Counted from the first letter of the stretch, positions 9,317-19,895 are shown. The stretch is 64,000 bases of DNA from Bradyrhizobium sp. CSS354 (GCF_029051725.1 NZ_JAACFU010000001.1:62001-126000), one strand, 5' to 3'. Numbers and translations: made by a program. Notes: generated by a model not told the origin, from the sequence alone.

Positions 9317-9847
9317 TTACGCCGCCGACTTCTTCTTCGGCTTCGGCTTGGTCGCCTTCGGCATGACCGGCGCCTCCGGCGTGCCCTCGATCGAGGACAG
9401 GCGGCCGGACGTGAAGGTGTAGATGCCGGCACGCGGACCGCTCGTCCACGTCACGACCGCAACGCGTCTGCCCGCGGCATCACCGGAGAGGTTGACGCTC
9501 GAGGGCGCGCCGATGCCGCGCACCACATCGCATTCGGTGTGACCGAGCGCGACGGTGCCGCCCATGGGCGCCGGCGCGGTCGTCGACGCATTCGCATCGG
9601 CCGGTCCGGGCGGCGGCGCCATGCCGGCACAGCCCCCGTCGGCGCTGACCAGATCCTCGGCGCGAACCGGCTTGTCGGGTGTCAGCGGCGGCGACTCGAT
9701 CGAGATGCTTTTGATGAACAGGCGGCTGGGCGTGTTGAACCACTGGGCATCCCTGGACAACAGATCGGTCCCCGAACAGCCCGCGACCAGCGGTGCTACG
9801 GCCACCAACGCAACTATGAGCGAGCTGGGAAGCTTTTGATGTCGCAC
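9317..9847 (-). CDS. Small outer-membrane lipoprotein, BamE/OmlA-like C-terminal part
   Basis: 176 residues. The N-terminus is a lipoprotein signal with lipobox LVAGC, so Cys23 should be lipidated. After a Pro/Ala-rich linker, the segment around GHTECDVVRGIGAPSSVNL, then VVTWTSGP and IYTFTSGRLSSIEG, follows the pattern of the SmpA/OmlA (BamE) fold: G-T-DVV-IG-P, W, then F-GRL-IE. The C-terminus is a lysine/proline tail. It is shorter on sequence evidence than a clear BamE hit, so the function (outer-membrane assembly helper) is only inferred. It is separated by 127 bases from holC upstream. Confidence 0.7.
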   Translation of the reverse strand: MRHQKLPSSLIVALVAVAPLVAGCSGTDLLSRDAQWFNTPSRLFIKSISIESPPLTPDKPVRAEDLVSADGGCAGMAPPPGPADANASTTAPAPMGGTVALGHTECDVVRGIGAPSSVNLSGDAAGRRVAVVTWTSGPRAGIYTFTSGRLSSIEGTPEAPVMPKATKPKPKKKSAA

Positions 9848-9974
9848 GATAAACTAAATTCCCCGAGTGAAGGATCGGCCCTAAGCAATTGTACCAACAC
9901 CACTTTGCGGCACGAAGGTGACAAAAGCCATCATCACCCGAAAAGTGCAAATTATCATTAATTGCGAGCGACCG

Positions 9975-10427
9975 CTAATTCCGCTTCTGCCACCGGCCCC
10001 GCTCGTCGGCCTGCCAGTAGGTGACATCAAATCCCCGCGCCTTGCAATCCGTCCAGGCGCTGCGGGCGAAAGCAAGCGCGTCCGGATCGTCGCCATCGAA
10101 CAGCAGCACCATGCGCTCATAGCCCTGCGCGTCCTGCGGCAGCGCGGCGTTGTCGACGAGGAAACGGACATTGGCACCGTTCGGATTGTCCTCCTCGACC
10201 GCCAGCACGATCGGCTGATCGGCAGCGTCGCTCACCCGCCATGTCGCGTGCGGCAGGAAGGAATCGTCGCGATAGGTCCACAAATGGGCGTCGAGCGCAT
10301 CGGCGCGCTCCGGCGAATTCGACTGCACCACGACGCGCCAGCCGCGCTCGAGCGATTTCTCGAGAAGCGGCGGCAACACGTTCTCCACCGTCATGTTTTG
10401 CAGATGGTAGAAAAGGACTTCAGTCAT
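9975..10427 (-). CDS. holC: DNA polymerase III chi subunit
   Basis: 150 residues, matching the family's length. It starts MTEVLFYHLQ and has the typical LLEKSLERGWRVVVQ and ALDAHLWTYRDDSFLPHA segments, the latter being the strongest HolC signature, followed by PIVLAVEEDNPNGA and MVLLFDGDD. Chi links the clamp-loader to single-strand binding protein during replication. The start codon follows the pepA stop by 6 bases on the minus strand, so the two genes are co-transcribed, an arrangement (pepA-holC) also known in gamma-proteobacteria. Confidence 0.95.
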   Translation of the reverse strand: MTEVLFYHLQNMTVENVLPPLLEKSLERGWRVVVQSNSPERADALDAHLWTYRDDSFLPHATWRVSDAADQPIVLAVEEDNPNGANVRFLVDNAALPQDAQGYERMVLLFDGDDPDALAFARSAWTDCKARGFDVTYWQADERGRWQKRN

Positions 10428-10433
10428 CTCGGG

Positions 10434-11933
10434 TCATTTGCGCTCGTAATGGTCAGCGACCAGACGGTCCAGCAAGCGAACGCCATAGCCGCTTCCCCAG
10501 CTGTGGTTGATGTCGGTCTTCGGCGCTCCCATGGCGGTACCGGCGATGTCGAGATGCGCCCAGGGCGTGCCGTCCACGAAGCGCTGGAGGAACTGCGCCG
10601 CGGTGATCGAGCCGCCATGGCGTCCGCCGGTGTTCTTCATGTCCGCGAACTGGGAATCGATCAGCTTGTCGTATTCGGGGCCAAGCGGCAGGCGCCAGAC
10701 CTTCTCGCCGCTCTCGATGCCGGCCGCCAGAAGCCGCTCGGCAAGCTCGTCATTGTTGGAGAACATGCCGGCATGCTCGGTGCCGAGCGCGACCACGATG
10801 GCGCCGGTCAACGTCGCCAGGTCCACCATGAATTTCGGCTTGGTTTTCTTGGCGACGTACCAGAGCACATCGGCAAGCACCAGACGGCCTTCCGCGTCGG
10901 TGTTGATGATCTCGATGGTCTGGCCCGACATCGAGGTGACGATGTCGCCCGGGCGCTGCGCGTTGCCGTCCGGCATGTTCTCGACGAGGCCGATGGCGCC
11001 GACGACGTTGACCTTGGCCTTGCGTGCCGCGAGCGCATGCATCAGGCCGACGACGCAGGCAGCGCCCCCCATGTCACCCTTCATGTCCTCCATGCTGCCG
11101 GCCGGCTTGATCGAAATGCCGCCGGTGTCGAAGCAGACGCCCTTGCCGACGAAGGCAACCGGCGCCTCACCCTTCTTGCCGCCGTCCCAACGCATGATCA
11201 CGGTACGGCTCGGCCGCGCCGAGCCCTGGCCGACGCCGAGCAGCGCGCCCATGCTGAGCTTGTCCATCGCCTTGACGTCGAGCACCTCGATCTTGACGCC
11301 GAGCTTGCGGAGCAGGCCTGCGCGGCGCGCGAACTCCTCGGGAAAAAGCACGTTCGGCGGCTCGTTGACGAGGTCGCGCGCGATGATCACGCCGTCCACG
11401 ATCGCGCCGGCCGATGCGAACGCCTTCTTCGCGGCGGCGACATCGCCGACCGCAAGCGAGATGTCGGCGCGCAAGCCGCCCTCCTCGCCGTCCTTCTTCT
11501 TGGTCTTGTAGCGGTCGAACTTGTAGGTGCGCAGCCGCAGGCCCGAGGCGATCGTGACCGCCTGCTCACTCGTCATGGCGCCATTGGGCAGTTCCGCCAT
11601 AATGGTCATGGCCGCCGTCCCGACCGGAAGCTTGCTCGCCGCCACGCCGCCGAACTTGAGGAGGTCGTTAGCCTTCAGGCCGGTTGCCTTGCCGGCGCCG
11701 ATCACGATCAGGCGGGTGGCCTTCACGCCCTCGGGTGCAAGGATGTCGAGCGCGGCGCCGCTTTTGCCTTTGAAGGCGGCGGCGGCCGCCGCCCGCTTCA
11801 CGAGTTCGGTGGCGCCGCCGAGCGCCTTTGCGGTCGCCGGGCCGAGCTTCAGAGCGTCGTCGCAGAACACGACCATGATGCCACGGACGGCGGCAGATAA
11901 TGGAACGAAGCCGACCTTGATGGCATCGGACAT
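10434..11933 (-). CDS. pepA: Leucyl aminopeptidase (M17 family)
   Basis: 499 residues, full length for the family. The C-terminal catalytic domain shows the metal and active-site motifs [16 protein letters not shown] and the family signature [14 protein letters not shown], plus [16 protein letters not shown]. The N-terminal part is the usual macro-like domain. The enzyme is a cytosolic, hexameric, two-metal exopeptidase that removes N-terminal residues in peptide turnover. In E. coli PepA also binds DNA in recombination and carAB control; whether that holds here is unknown. It is the first gene of the pepA-holC unit and is divergent from lptF across 340 bases. Confidence 0.96.
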   Translation of the reverse strand: MSDAIKVGFVPLSAAVRGIMVVFCDDALKLGPATAKALGGATELVKRAAAAAAFKGKSGAALDILAPEGVKATRLIVIGAGKATGLKANDLLKFGGVAASKLPVGTAAMTIMAELPNGAMTSEQAVTIASGLRLRTYKFDRYKTKKKDGEEGGLRADISLAVGDVAAAKKAFASAGAIVDGVIIARDLVNEPPNVLFPEEFARRAGLLRKLGVKIEVLDVKAMDKLSMGALLGVGQGSARPSRTVIMRWDGGKKGEAPVAFVGKGVCFDTGGISIKPAGSMEDMKGDMGGAACVVGLMHALAARKAKVNVVGAIGLVENMPDGNAQRPGDIVTSMSGQTIEIINTDAEGRLVLADVLWYVAKKTKPKFMVDLATLTGAIVVALGTEHAGMFSNNDELAERLLAAGIESGEKVWRLPLGPEYDKLIDSQFADMKNTGGRHGGSITAAQFLQRFVDGTPWAHLDIAGTAMGAPKTDINHSWGSGYGVRLLDRLVADHYERK

Positions 11934-12273
11934 GAGTAACTCCTCAAAAACATTGCGCTTTTACCGATCGGCGGTCCCGGTCACGGGGGCAGAGCTGAAC
12001 GGCGATTCACTGAGCGTGCCGCACTATGGGCCACCGGCCCGGCAGATGCCAAGCACCCCCCGTTGCCGGGGGGCCACAACGAGGGAAATATTAACCATAT
12101 ATTGAGGGTGCCACGGGGCAGCCATTTTGTTGACGGATCAAAGGGATGGTACTGAGAGAGTAAGCCGGCGGATGAGATGGTTGGCCGACCTTGGGGATCC
12201 CCTTGCGGGGATTGGTTGGACAGCCGGAATTCCGGCCGGCATTGGGGACTTGGTGGGATTCGTGCGGTAGCGC
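11934..12273. other. 340-bp divergent intergenic region, pepA / lptF
   Basis: It should hold the promoters of the leftward pepA-holC and rightward lptFGD units. No gene seen. Inverted repeats: CCCCCC-GTTGCC-GGGGGG (12056-12073) and the 14-bp palindrome GCCGGAATTCCGGC (12223-12236), 38 bases before the lptF start. An AT-rich stretch around 12085-12105 is the likeliest promoter zone. Confidence 0.5.
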
Positions 12274-13443
12274 ATGGGGTCAATCGATAGGTATATCTTC
12301 CGCACGACGCTTGCGTCGTTTGCGCTGGTCCTGGTCAGCCTCACGGGCGTGATCTGGATTACGCAGGCGTTGCGCGGCATCGACCTGATGACGAGCCAGG
12401 GTCAGACCATCCTGACCTTCCTCGGCATCACCAGCCTCGTCGTGCCCGCGCTGGTCCTGATCATCTCGCCGATCGCGCTGATGATCGCGATCTCGCATAC
12501 GCTGAACAAGCTCGCGACCGATTCCGAGATCATCGTGATGAATGCCGCCGGCTTCTCGCCGTTCCGGCTGTTCTATCCGTTCTTCTACGCCACCTGCGTC
12601 GTGGCGCTGCTGGTCGCCTTCATCGCCGCCTATCTCGCTCCCGACGGCATGCGGCGGATCAAGCAGTGGGACGCCGAGATCACCGCCGACGTGCTCACCA
12701 ACATCCTGCAGCCCGGCCGCTTCGCCCAGCTCGACAAGAACCTGACGATCCGGATTCGCGAACGCCAGCCCGGCGGCATCCTCGCCGGCATCTTCATCGA
12801 CGACCGCCGCGATCCGAACGAGCGGGTCTCGATTGTCGCCGAGCACGGCGAAGTCGTGAAGAACGAGACCGGATCGTTCCTGGTGCTGGAGACCGGCAAT
12901 CTCCAGCGCTTCGAGGCCGGCAAGCGCGATCCGGCGCTGGTGGCGTTCGGGCGCTACGGCTTCGACATGTCGAAGTTCTCGGGCCAGGGCCGCGACGTCA
13001 CCCTCGGCATCCGCGAGCGTTATCTCTGGGAGCTGCTCTCGCCGTCCGAGGACGATCCCGTCTACAAGCAGATTCCCGGCCAGTTCCGCTCGGCCCTGCA
13101 TGACAGCCTGCTGGCGCCGATCTATCCGTTCGCCTTTGCCGTGCTGACCTTCGCGTTTCTGGGTGCGCCTCGCACCACGCGCCAGAGCCGCAATTTCTCG
13201 ATCGGCTCCTCGATCCTCGCCGTGTTCGGCCTGCGCATGGCCGGCTTCGCCTGCTCGGTGATGGCGGTGAAATCGCCGGGCGCGGTGCTGGTTCAATATG
13301 CGATGGTCATTGGTGCCATCGGCATCGGGCTGGCGATCATCATTGGTGGCCTCGTGGTCGAACCGCCACCGCGCCTCATGGAGGCCATCAACAGGTCGAA
13401 CGCGCGCATCGCGCGGCTGTTCGGACGGCCGGCCACCGCATGA
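12274..13443 (+). CDS. lptF: LPS export ABC transporter permease LptF
   Basis: 389 residues of the YjgP/YjgQ family. It opens MGSIDRYIFRTTLASFALVL, has membrane segments near the N-terminus (residues about 15-37, 48-75, 95-122), a periplasmic beta-jellyroll region in the middle, and three more segments near the C-terminus (about 275-355). With LptG and the LptB ATPase, encoded elsewhere, it extracts lipopolysaccharide from the inner membrane. It overlaps lptG by 4 bases (ATGA), and the lptF-lptG-lptD order supports the assignment. Confidence 0.95.
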   Translation: MGSIDRYIFRTTLASFALVLVSLTGVIWITQALRGIDLMTSQGQTILTFLGITSLVVPALVLIISPIALMIAISHTLNKLATDSEIIVMNAAGFSPFRLFYPFFYATCVVALLVAFIAAYLAPDGMRRIKQWDAEITADVLTNILQPGRFAQLDKNLTIRIRERQPGGILAGIFIDDRRDPNERVSIVAEHGEVVKNETGSFLVLETGNLQRFEAGKRDPALVAFGRYGFDMSKFSGQGRDVTLGIRERYLWELLSPSEDDPVYKQIPGQFRSALHDSLLAPIYPFAFAVLTFAFLGAPRTTRQSRNFSIGSSILAVFGLRMAGFACSVMAVKSPGAVLVQYAMVIGAIGIGLAIIIGGLVVEPPPRLMEAINRSNARIARLFGRPATA

Positions 13444-14537
13444 GCATGCTCACCAACACACTCGGGCGGTATTTCGCCGGCCGTTTCGTGGTCGCGGCGC
13501 TCGGCGTGTTCGCCAGCATTTTCCTGCTGCTGGTGCTGGTCGATTACATCGAGATGGTGCGCAAGACCTCAGGGCTCGCATCCGCCTCCGCGGTCATGGT
13601 GGCCGAGACCTCGCTGTTCCGCGTACCGCAGCTGTTGGAGAAGCTGACACCGTTCTGCATGCTGATCGGCGCCATGACCTGCTATCTCGCCCTCTCCCGC
13701 CGGCTCGAACTCGTGGTCGCGCGCGCCGCCGGCGTCTCCGCATGGCAATTCATCTCGCCGGCGCTCGGAAGCGCGCTCCTGATCGGCGTGATCGCGACCG
13801 TCGCCTACAATCCGATGTCGGCCAATCTGCGCGAGCTCTCCAAGCGCATGGAAGCCGAGCTGTTTGGCTCGGCGCCCGGCGGCGGCATTCAGGACGCCTC
13901 CGGCTTCTGGCTCAACCAAGTCACCAATGACGGCCAGACCATCATCAACGCAGCTCGAAGCGAACAGCAGGGCGTCCGGCTCACAGGGCTCACCCTGTTC
14001 CGGTTTGACACAGAACAGCACTTCAAGGAACGGGTCGAGGCGCGCGAGGCGACGCTCGAGGCCGGCCGTTGGCTGTTCAAGAACGTCCGCCGCTTCTCGC
14101 TGGATTCGCCGCCGGTCGATCAGGCCAGCCTGGAGATTCCGACGACGCTGACGGAGGCGCAGGTCCGCAACAGCTTTTCCACACCCGAGACTGTGTCCTT
14201 TTGGCAACTACCGAGCTACATCCGCTCTTCCGAAAGCTCGGGCTTCGCGACAGCCGGATACCGACTCCAGTATCAGAAGCTTCTGGCACAGCCGTTTTTG
14301 CTTGCGGCGATGGTGATGCTCGCGGCCTCCGTGTCGTTGCGCTTCTTCCGGATGGGCGGCGTGCAGAAGATGGTTTTGAGTGGCGTGGGCGCAGGCTTTC
14401 TGCTCTACGTTCTGTCGAAAGTGACTGAAGATTTGAGCAAGGCTGAGTTGATGCATCCGATCGCTGCGGCGTGGTTGCCCGTGGTGGTGGGCGGCCTCAC
14501 CGGCTTTTTGGCCTTGCTGTATCAGGAGGACGGATAG
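13440..14537 (+). CDS. lptG: LPS export ABC transporter permease LptG
   Basis: 365 residues of the same YjgP/YjgQ family as LptF, opening MLTNTLGRYFAGRFVVAALG, with membrane helices near 12-35, 60-85 and 98-120, a periplasmic domain, and C-terminal helices from about residue 278 (QPFLLAAMVMLAASVSLRFF) to the end. It pairs with LptF in the LptB2FG exporter. Its start overlaps the lptF stop and its own TAG stop overlaps the GTG start of lptD (TAGTG), so the three genes are translationally coupled. Confidence 0.95.
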   Translation: MSMLTNTLGRYFAGRFVVAALGVFASIFLLLVLVDYIEMVRKTSGLASASAVMVAETSLFRVPQLLEKLTPFCMLIGAMTCYLALSRRLELVVARAAGVSAWQFISPALGSALLIGVIATVAYNPMSANLRELSKRMEAELFGSAPGGGIQDASGFWLNQVTNDGQTIINAARSEQQGVRLTGLTLFRFDTEQHFKERVEAREATLEAGRWLFKNVRRFSLDSPPVDQASLEIPTTLTEAQVRNSFSTPETVSFWQLPSYIRSSESSGFATAGYRLQYQKLLAQPFLLAAMVMLAASVSLRFFRMGGVQKMVLSGVGAGFLLYVLSKVTEDLSKAELMHPIAAAWLPVVVGGLTGFLALLYQEDG

Positions 14538-17026
14538 TGACGGCCGTCCACCGAGGGCCCGTGTCTCGTTTGACGCGGCGCACATTGGTGCGCGCGAACG
14601 GGTGTGGCTTGTTCATTCGCAGGTTCCTGCTTGCTGTTGCCGCCGTGGCATCGCTCGGTGGCCTGATGGACGTTGCCGCCGTGGCACCGGCCTCCGCCCA
14701 GAGCTTCACCTACAATCCGCTGCCGCCGCGTGCGAAGCCGCCGAAGGCCGTCAACGACAACCAGATGCTGGTTCAGGCGACCGAGGTCGACTACGACTAC
14801 AACAATTCGCGCGTCTCCGCGGTCGGTAACGTCCAGCTGTTCTACAACGGCACCAGCGTCGAGGCCGACAAGGTCATCTACGACCAGAAGACCAAGCGGC
14901 TCCATGCCGAAGGCAACATCCGCATGACGGATGCCGACGGCAAGATCACCTATGCCGAGATCCTGGACCTTTCCGACGACTACCGTGACGGTTTCGTCGA
15001 TTCGCTGCGCGTCGACACGGCCGATCAGACCCGCATGGCGGCGAGCCGCTCCGATCGCTCCAGCGGCAACTACACGGTGTTCGAGAACGGCGTCTACACG
15101 GCCTGCGCGCCGTGCAAGGACGATCCGAAGAAGCCGCCGCTATGGCAGGTCAAGGGTGCGCGCATCATCCACGACCAGCAGGAGAAGATGCTGTATTTCG
15201 AGACGGCGCAGCTCGAATTCTTCGGCGTGCCGATCGCCTATATGCCCTATTTCTCGACGCCCGATCCGACCGTGAAGCGCAAGACCGGCTTTCTGATGCC
15301 GGGCTTCACCTCGAATACGCCGTTCGGCTATGGCGTCGAGGTTCCGTTCTACTGGGCGATCGCGCCCGACATGGACGCGACCTTCAACCCGCGCATCACG
15401 TCCAAGCAGGGCGTGCTGTTCCAGGCCGAATTCCGCCAGCGCCTGATGGACGGCGCCTATCAGATCCGCGTCTACGGCATCGACCAGCTCGATCGGAGCG
15501 CGCTCGCCGGCCAGCCCGGCGACAAGCAGTTCCGCGGCGCCGTCGACACCAAGGGTCAGTTCGCGCTGAACGACAAATGGGTCTGGGGTTGGGACGGCGT
15601 CCTGATGTCCGACTATTATTTCTTCTCGGATTATCGGTTGTCGCAATATCGCGATCCGCTGGGCTCGTTCCTGTATCTGCCGACGGATGCGCTCTCGCAG
15701 CTTTACCTGACCGGTGTCGGCAATCGCAGCTTCTTCGACGCGCGCACGATGTACTGGCTGAGTTACTCCGGCAACCAGAGCCAGGTGCCGATCGTCTACC
15801 CCGTGATCGACTACTCGAACGTGCTGAACTATCCGGTCTTCGGCGGCGAGTTCAGCTACAAGACCAATTTCGTGAACCTGTCGCGTGACACCGCGGTGTT
15901 CGATCCGATCACGACGCTCGCCAACACCAACGGCTTGTGCACGACGGTGTCGGCCGATCCGCTCGCGCGCACGCCGTCGCAGTGCCTGCTGCGCGGCTTC
16001 CCCGGCACCTACACCCGTCTGACGGCCGAAGCGCAGTGGCGCAAGTCCTTCACCGATCCGTTCGGCGAAATCTGGACGCCGTTCGCCATTCTCCGCGCCG
16101 ACGCGATCAACTCCTCGGTCTCCAACCAGCCGGGCGTGTCGAACTATCTTCCTGCCGGGGACACCCAGGCGCTGCGCCTGATGCCGACCGTGGGCCTCGA
16201 ATACCGCTACCCCTTCGTCAACGTTCAGCCCTGGGGCTCGACCACCATCGAGCCGATCGCGCAGATCATCATCCGGCCAAACGAGACCTATGCCGGCAAG
16301 CTCCCCAACGAGGACGCGCAGAGCATGGTGTTCGACGCCTCGAACCTGTTCAGCGTCGACAAGTTCTCCGGCTACGACCGTGTCGAGGGCGGCGGCCGCG
16401 CCAATGTCGGCGTGCAGTCCACCACGCAGTTCGACAGGGGCGGCGCGATCAAGACGCTGTTCGGACAGTCCTACCAGCTGTTCGGCATGAACTCCTTCGC
16501 GGTCCAGGACTCCATCAATACCGGCGTGGATTCCGGCCTGCAAAGGCCGCGCTCCGACTACGTGGCGAGCGCCGCCTACTCGCCCAACAGCACCTATACG
16601 TTCAGCGTTCGCTCCCGCATGGACGAGCAGACCTGGAACATCCAGCGCTTCGAGGCGGAAGGCCGCGCCAACTTCAACCGCTGGTCTGTCAGCATGCTGT
16701 ACGGCAATTACGCGGCACAGCCGGAACTCGGCTATCTGACCCGCCGCGAGGGCATCCTGACGTCGGGCTCGATCAAGGTCGCGGCCAATTGGGTGGTCAC
16801 GGGCTCGGCGCGCTGGGACCTGGAGGCCAACAAGATCAACCAGTATGTGCTCGGTGCCGGCTACGTCGACGATTGTTTTGTGCTCGGCTTGAACTATGTA
16901 ACCGCGTATAGCTATTCCGCAGGCGCGACGCCGCCCACCCTGAACCACGCGATCATGTTCCAGATCGGCCTGCGCACGCTGGCGAACACAGCGACGACCA
17001 GCAGTTCCGGCGGCGGCCTCCAGTGA
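14537..17026 (+). CDS. lptD: LPS-assembly outer-membrane protein LptD
   Basis: About 829 residues from a GTG start at 14537. That start is chosen because it overlaps the lptG stop and is preceded at 6 bases by AGGAGGA (14524-14530); an in-frame ATG-like start at 14471 would lie inside lptG. A signal peptide (FLLAVAAVASLGGLMDVAAV, then ASAQ) is followed by an OstA/LptA-like N-terminal domain (VQATEVDYDYNNSRVSAVGN) and a large C-terminal beta-barrel with alternating aromatic strands (VEGGGRANVGVQSTTQF, WNIQRFEAEGRANFNRW). It inserts LPS into the outer leaflet together with LptE. Confidence 0.95.
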   Translation: MTAVHRGPVSRLTRRTLVRANGCGLFIRRFLLAVAAVASLGGLMDVAAVAPASAQSFTYNPLPPRAKPPKAVNDNQMLVQATEVDYDYNNSRVSAVGNVQLFYNGTSVEADKVIYDQKTKRLHAEGNIRMTDADGKITYAEILDLSDDYRDGFVDSLRVDTADQTRMAASRSDRSSGNYTVFENGVYTACAPCKDDPKKPPLWQVKGARIIHDQQEKMLYFETAQLEFFGVPIAYMPYFSTPDPTVKRKTGFLMPGFTSNTPFGYGVEVPFYWAIAPDMDATFNPRITSKQGVLFQAEFRQRLMDGAYQIRVYGIDQLDRSALAGQPGDKQFRGAVDTKGQFALNDKWVWGWDGVLMSDYYFFSDYRLSQYRDPLGSFLYLPTDALSQLYLTGVGNRSFFDARTMYWLSYSGNQSQVPIVYPVIDYSNVLNYPVFGGEFSYKTNFVNLSRDTAVFDPITTLANTNGLCTTVSADPLARTPSQCLLRGFPGTYTRLTAEAQWRKSFTDPFGEIWTPFAILRADAINSSVSNQPGVSNYLPAGDTQALRLMPTVGLEYRYPFVNVQPWGSTTIEPIAQIIIRPNETYAGKLPNEDAQSMVFDASNLFSVDKFSGYDRVEGGGRANVGVQSTTQFDRGGAIKTLFGQSYQLFGMNSFAVQDSINTGVDSGLQRPRSDYVASAAYSPNSTYTFSVRSRMDEQTWNIQRFEAEGRANFNRWSVSMLYGNYAAQPELGYLTRREGILTSGSIKVAANWVVTGSARWDLEANKINQYVLGAGYVDDCFVLGLNYVTAYSYSAGATPPTLNHAIMFQIGLRTLANTATTSSSGGGLQ

Positions 17027-17071
17027 ACGGTTTGAAGGTGCCGGCCGCGTGTTCCCGATCGCAGGTTCACC

Positions 17072-18022
17072 ATGGCTGACATGCGAGCGACAAATATGAC
17101 GATCCCATTGCCAGTCTTCCGACTCCTCCTCGTACTCGCCGCCCTGCTCCTGGCCGGCACGCCGTTGCGCGCGCAGAACATCGTCGTGATGGTCAACGGC
17201 GATCCCATCACCGACTTCGACATCGAGCAGCGCTCCAAGCTCGACCAGTTGACGACGCAGAAGACACCGTCCCGTCAGGAGGTCATCAATGAGCTGATCG
17301 ACGACCGGGTGAAGATGAAGGAAGGCAAGAAATACGGGGTCGACCCCGGCGTCTCCGACATCAACCAGTCCTACGATGGCATGGCGCAGCGCATGCGCAT
17401 CTCGTCGGACCAGCTCACCAAGACGCTCGAGGTCAAGGGCGTCCGCCCCGAAACCCTGAAGAGCCGTATGAAGGCCGAGATGGTCTGGACCAGCCTCGTG
17501 CGCGGCCGCTTCAAGGAGAAGCTGCTGGTCGGCGAGAAGGACGTCGCGCAGGCCGTACAGGCCCAGACCGGCGACAAACTGCAGATCGAGGGCACCGAAT
17601 ACAAGATGCAGCCGATCGTGCTGATCGTGCCGCGCGGATCGTCGCAGGCGTTCCTGGAGACGCGGCATAAGGAAGCCGAGCAATATCGCTCGCGCGTCGG
17701 AAGCTGCGAGGAAGCCAATTCGTTGTTCCGCTCGACGCCGAACGCCACCATCCGCGACACCGTCACCAAGACCACGGCGGAATTACCCGAGGCGCTGCGC
17801 AAGGTCCTCGACGACACGCCGATCGGCCACCTGACCGCGCCCGAGATGACCAAGGCGGGCATCGAGATGGTGGTGCTGTGTTCGCGTAAGCCGACCATGA
17901 TCGACACGCCGAAGAAGCGCGAGGTCCGCGAGAAGATGTATCAGGAGAAGTACGAGAAGACCCAGAAGGCCTATCTCGAGGACCTCCGCAAGGCGGCGAT
18001 GATCGAGTATCGCAACCGCTGA
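17072..18022 (+). CDS. SurA-like periplasmic chaperone / PPIase
   Basis: 316 residues. A signal peptide (FRLLLVLAALLLAGTPLRAQ) leads into NIVVMVNGDPITDFDIEQRSK, the SurA N-terminal motif, then EVINELIDDRVKMKEGKKYG and a helical chaperone domain. The later part (YKMQPIVLIVPRGSS ... GIEMVVLCSRK) aligns with a single degenerate parvulin domain, so isomerase activity is doubtful while chaperoning of outer-membrane proteins is likely. Its place between lptD and pdxA is the same as surA in E. coli. The stop TGA overlaps the pdxA ATG. A start at the second ATG (17096) is possible and would shorten the n-region. Confidence 0.88.
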   Translation: MADMRATNMTIPLPVFRLLLVLAALLLAGTPLRAQNIVVMVNGDPITDFDIEQRSKLDQLTTQKTPSRQEVINELIDDRVKMKEGKKYGVDPGVSDINQSYDGMAQRMRISSDQLTKTLEVKGVRPETLKSRMKAEMVWTSLVRGRFKEKLLVGEKDVAQAVQAQTGDKLQIEGTEYKMQPIVLIVPRGSSQAFLETRHKEAEQYRSRVGSCEEANSLFRSTPNATIRDTVTKTTAELPEALRKVLDDTPIGHLTAPEMTKAGIEMVVLCSRKPTMIDTPKKREVREKMYQEKYEKTQKAYLEDLRKAAMIEYRNR

Positions 18023-19038
18023 TGGCCCAGCAGCCTGCCAAGCCCCTCGCCCTGACGCTGGGAGAGCCTGCCGGCATCGGCCCCGACATCACCATCGCAG
18101 CCTGGCTCAAGCGCCGCGAACTGGACCTGCCCGCCTTCTATCTGCTCGGCGACGAGGCACTGATCGCCCGCCGCGCCAAGGCGCTCGGCGCCGAAATCAG
18201 GATCGCTTCGGTGAGCGCCGGCGAGACCGAGGCTGCCTTCCCCGAGGCCCTGCCCGTGGTCGCAACCGGCGAGCCCGCGAGCGCCGAGCCCGGCAAGCCC
18301 GACGCATCGAGCGCCCCGGCCGCGCTCGCCTCGATCCGCCAGGCGGTCACGGATGTCCGCGAGGGCCGCGCCGGCGCCGTCGTGACCAATCCGATCGCCA
18401 AGAGCGTGCTCTATCGTGCCGGCTTCCGCCATCCCGGCCATACCGAATTCCTCGCCGAACTCGCCGCGGAAGACGGTCGCGCGCCGCAGCCGGTGATGAT
18501 GCTGTGGTCGCCGCGGCTGTCCGTGGTGCCCGTGACCATCCACGTCTCCTTGCGCGATGCACTGGCCCAGCTCACCAGCGAGCTGATCGTCTCGACCGTG
18601 CGCATTGTCGCGAGCGAACTCAAATCCCGCTTCGGCATCGCCAATCCGCGCATCGCGATTTCCGGCCTCAATCCGCACGCGGGCGAGGACGGCTCGCTCG
18701 GCCACGAGGAGCAGACCGTGATCGCGCCGGCGATCAAGACGTTGCGCAGCGACGGCATCGAGGCGAAGGGGCCGCTCCCCGCCGACACCATGTTCCACGA
18801 AGCCGCGCGCAACAGCTATGACTGCGCCGTCTGCATGTATCACGACCAGGCGCTGATCCCGATCAAGACGGTGGCCTTCGACGACGCGGTCAACGTGACG
18901 CTCGGCCTGCCCTTCATCCGCACCTCGCCCGACCACGGCACCGCCTTCGACATCGCCGGCACCGGCAAGGCCAATCCGGCAAGCCTGATCGCCGCGTTGA
19001 GGCTTGCGAGCCGGACGGCGGCTGCGAAAACCCGATGA
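18022..19038 (+). CDS. pdxA: 4-hydroxythreonine-4-phosphate dehydrogenase
   Basis: 338 residues, normal for PdxA. Motifs include [13 protein letters not shown] at the N-terminus, [37 protein letters not shown] and the C-terminal [11 protein letters not shown]; the histidines of the last three supply the metal site. The enzyme oxidises 4-phosphohydroxy-L-threonine with NAD in the DXP-dependent pyridoxal phosphate pathway. Coupled by TGATG to the SurA-like gene before it and by a 4-base overlap to rsmA after it. This surA-pdxA-rsmA order is widely conserved. Confidence 0.97.
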   Translation: MAQQPAKPLALTLGEPAGIGPDITIAAWLKRRELDLPAFYLLGDEALIARRAKALGAEIRIASVSAGETEAAFPEALPVVATGEPASAEPGKPDASSAPAALASIRQAVTDVREGRAGAVVTNPIAKSVLYRAGFRHPGHTEFLAELAAEDGRAPQPVMMLWSPRLSVVPVTIHVSLRDALAQLTSELIVSTVRIVASELKSRFGIANPRIAISGLNPHAGEDGSLGHEEQTVIAPAIKTLRSDGIEAKGPLPADTMFHEAARNSYDCAVCMYHDQALIPIKTVAFDDAVNVTLGLPFIRTSPDHGTAFDIAGTGKANPASLIAALRLASRTAAAKTR

Positions 19039-19895
19039 GCGCGATCGACGACCTCCCGCCGCTTCGCGAGGTCATTCGCCAGCACGCCTTGTCGGCCCGC
19101 AAATCACTCGGCCAGAACTTCCTCCTCGACCTCAATCTTACCGCGCGCATTGCGCGTGCGGCGGCTCCACTCGAGGACTCCACCATCATCGAGATCGGCC
19201 CCGGCCCGGGCGGGCTGACCCGCGCCTTGCTCGCGCTCGGCGCCAGACGCGTCATCGCCATCGAGCATGACGAGCGTGCGATCCCTGCCTTGCAGGATAT
19301 TTCCGCGCGCTATCCCGGCCGTCTCGAGATCGTGCATGGCGACGCCATGACCTTCGATCCACGCCCGCTGCTATCGGGCGAGAGAGCAAAAATCGTCGCG
19401 AACCTGCCCTACAACATCGCGACCCACCTTCTCGTCGGCTGGCTCACCACCGAGCCCTGGCCGCCCTGGTACGACATGATGGTCCTGATGTTCCAGCGCG
19501 AGGTCGGCGAGCGCATCGTGGCGCGCGAGGACGAGGAGGCCTTCGGGCGGCTCGGCGTGCTCGCCAACTGGCGCTGCGAGACCAAGATCCTGTTCGACAT
19601 TGCGCCGTCTGCCTTCGTGCCGCCGCCGAAGGTCACGTCGTCCGTTGTGCGACTGATCCCGCGCGAAAATCCTCTCGCCTGCGATCGCAAGCTGCTCGAA
19701 CAGGTCGCCGCCGCCGCCTTCGGCCAGCGCCGCAAGATGCTGCGGCAAAGCCTGAAGGCGCTGGGGGCCGATCCCGCGCGGCTCGCCGCGGCTGCCGGCG
19801 TCGATGCGACGCGGCGCGCCGAGACCGTTCCGATTTCCGGCTTTGTTGCCATGGCGCGTGAATTGGCCAATATACGCGGCGAAACAGAGAGATAA
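19035..19895 (+). CDS. rsmA: 16S rRNA (adenine1518-N6/adenine1519-N6)-dimethyltransferase
   Basis: 286 residues. The KsgA/Dim1 family motifs are all present: [12 protein letters not shown] at the N-terminus, the SAM-binding [16 protein letters not shown], the acidic [11 protein letters not shown], and the catalytic NLPYNIAT, followed by [14 protein letters not shown]. It dimethylates two adjacent adenosines in helix 45 of 16S rRNA late in small-subunit assembly; its loss gives kasugamycin resistance in other bacteria. It is the last gene of the lpt-pdxA-rsmA string. Confidence 0.97.
   Translation: MSAIDDLPPLREVIRQHALSARKSLGQNFLLDLNLTARIARAAAPLEDSTIIEIGPGPGGLTRALLALGARRVIAIEHDERAIPALQDISARYPGRLEIVHGDAMTFDPRPLLSGERAKIVANLPYNIATHLLVGWLTTEPWPPWYDMMVLMFQREVGERIVAREDEEAFGRLGVLANWRCETKILFDIAPSAFVPPPKVTSSVVRLIPRENPLACDRKLLEQVAAAAFGQRRKMLRQSLKALGADPARLAAAAGVDATRRAETVPISGFVAMARELANIRGETER

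Noticed and set aside
15140..17683. 847-codon minus-strand frame opposite lptD and the SurA-like gene
   Set aside because: Low-complexity Arg/Ala/Gly-rich shadow of the coding strand; no domain or ribosome site.
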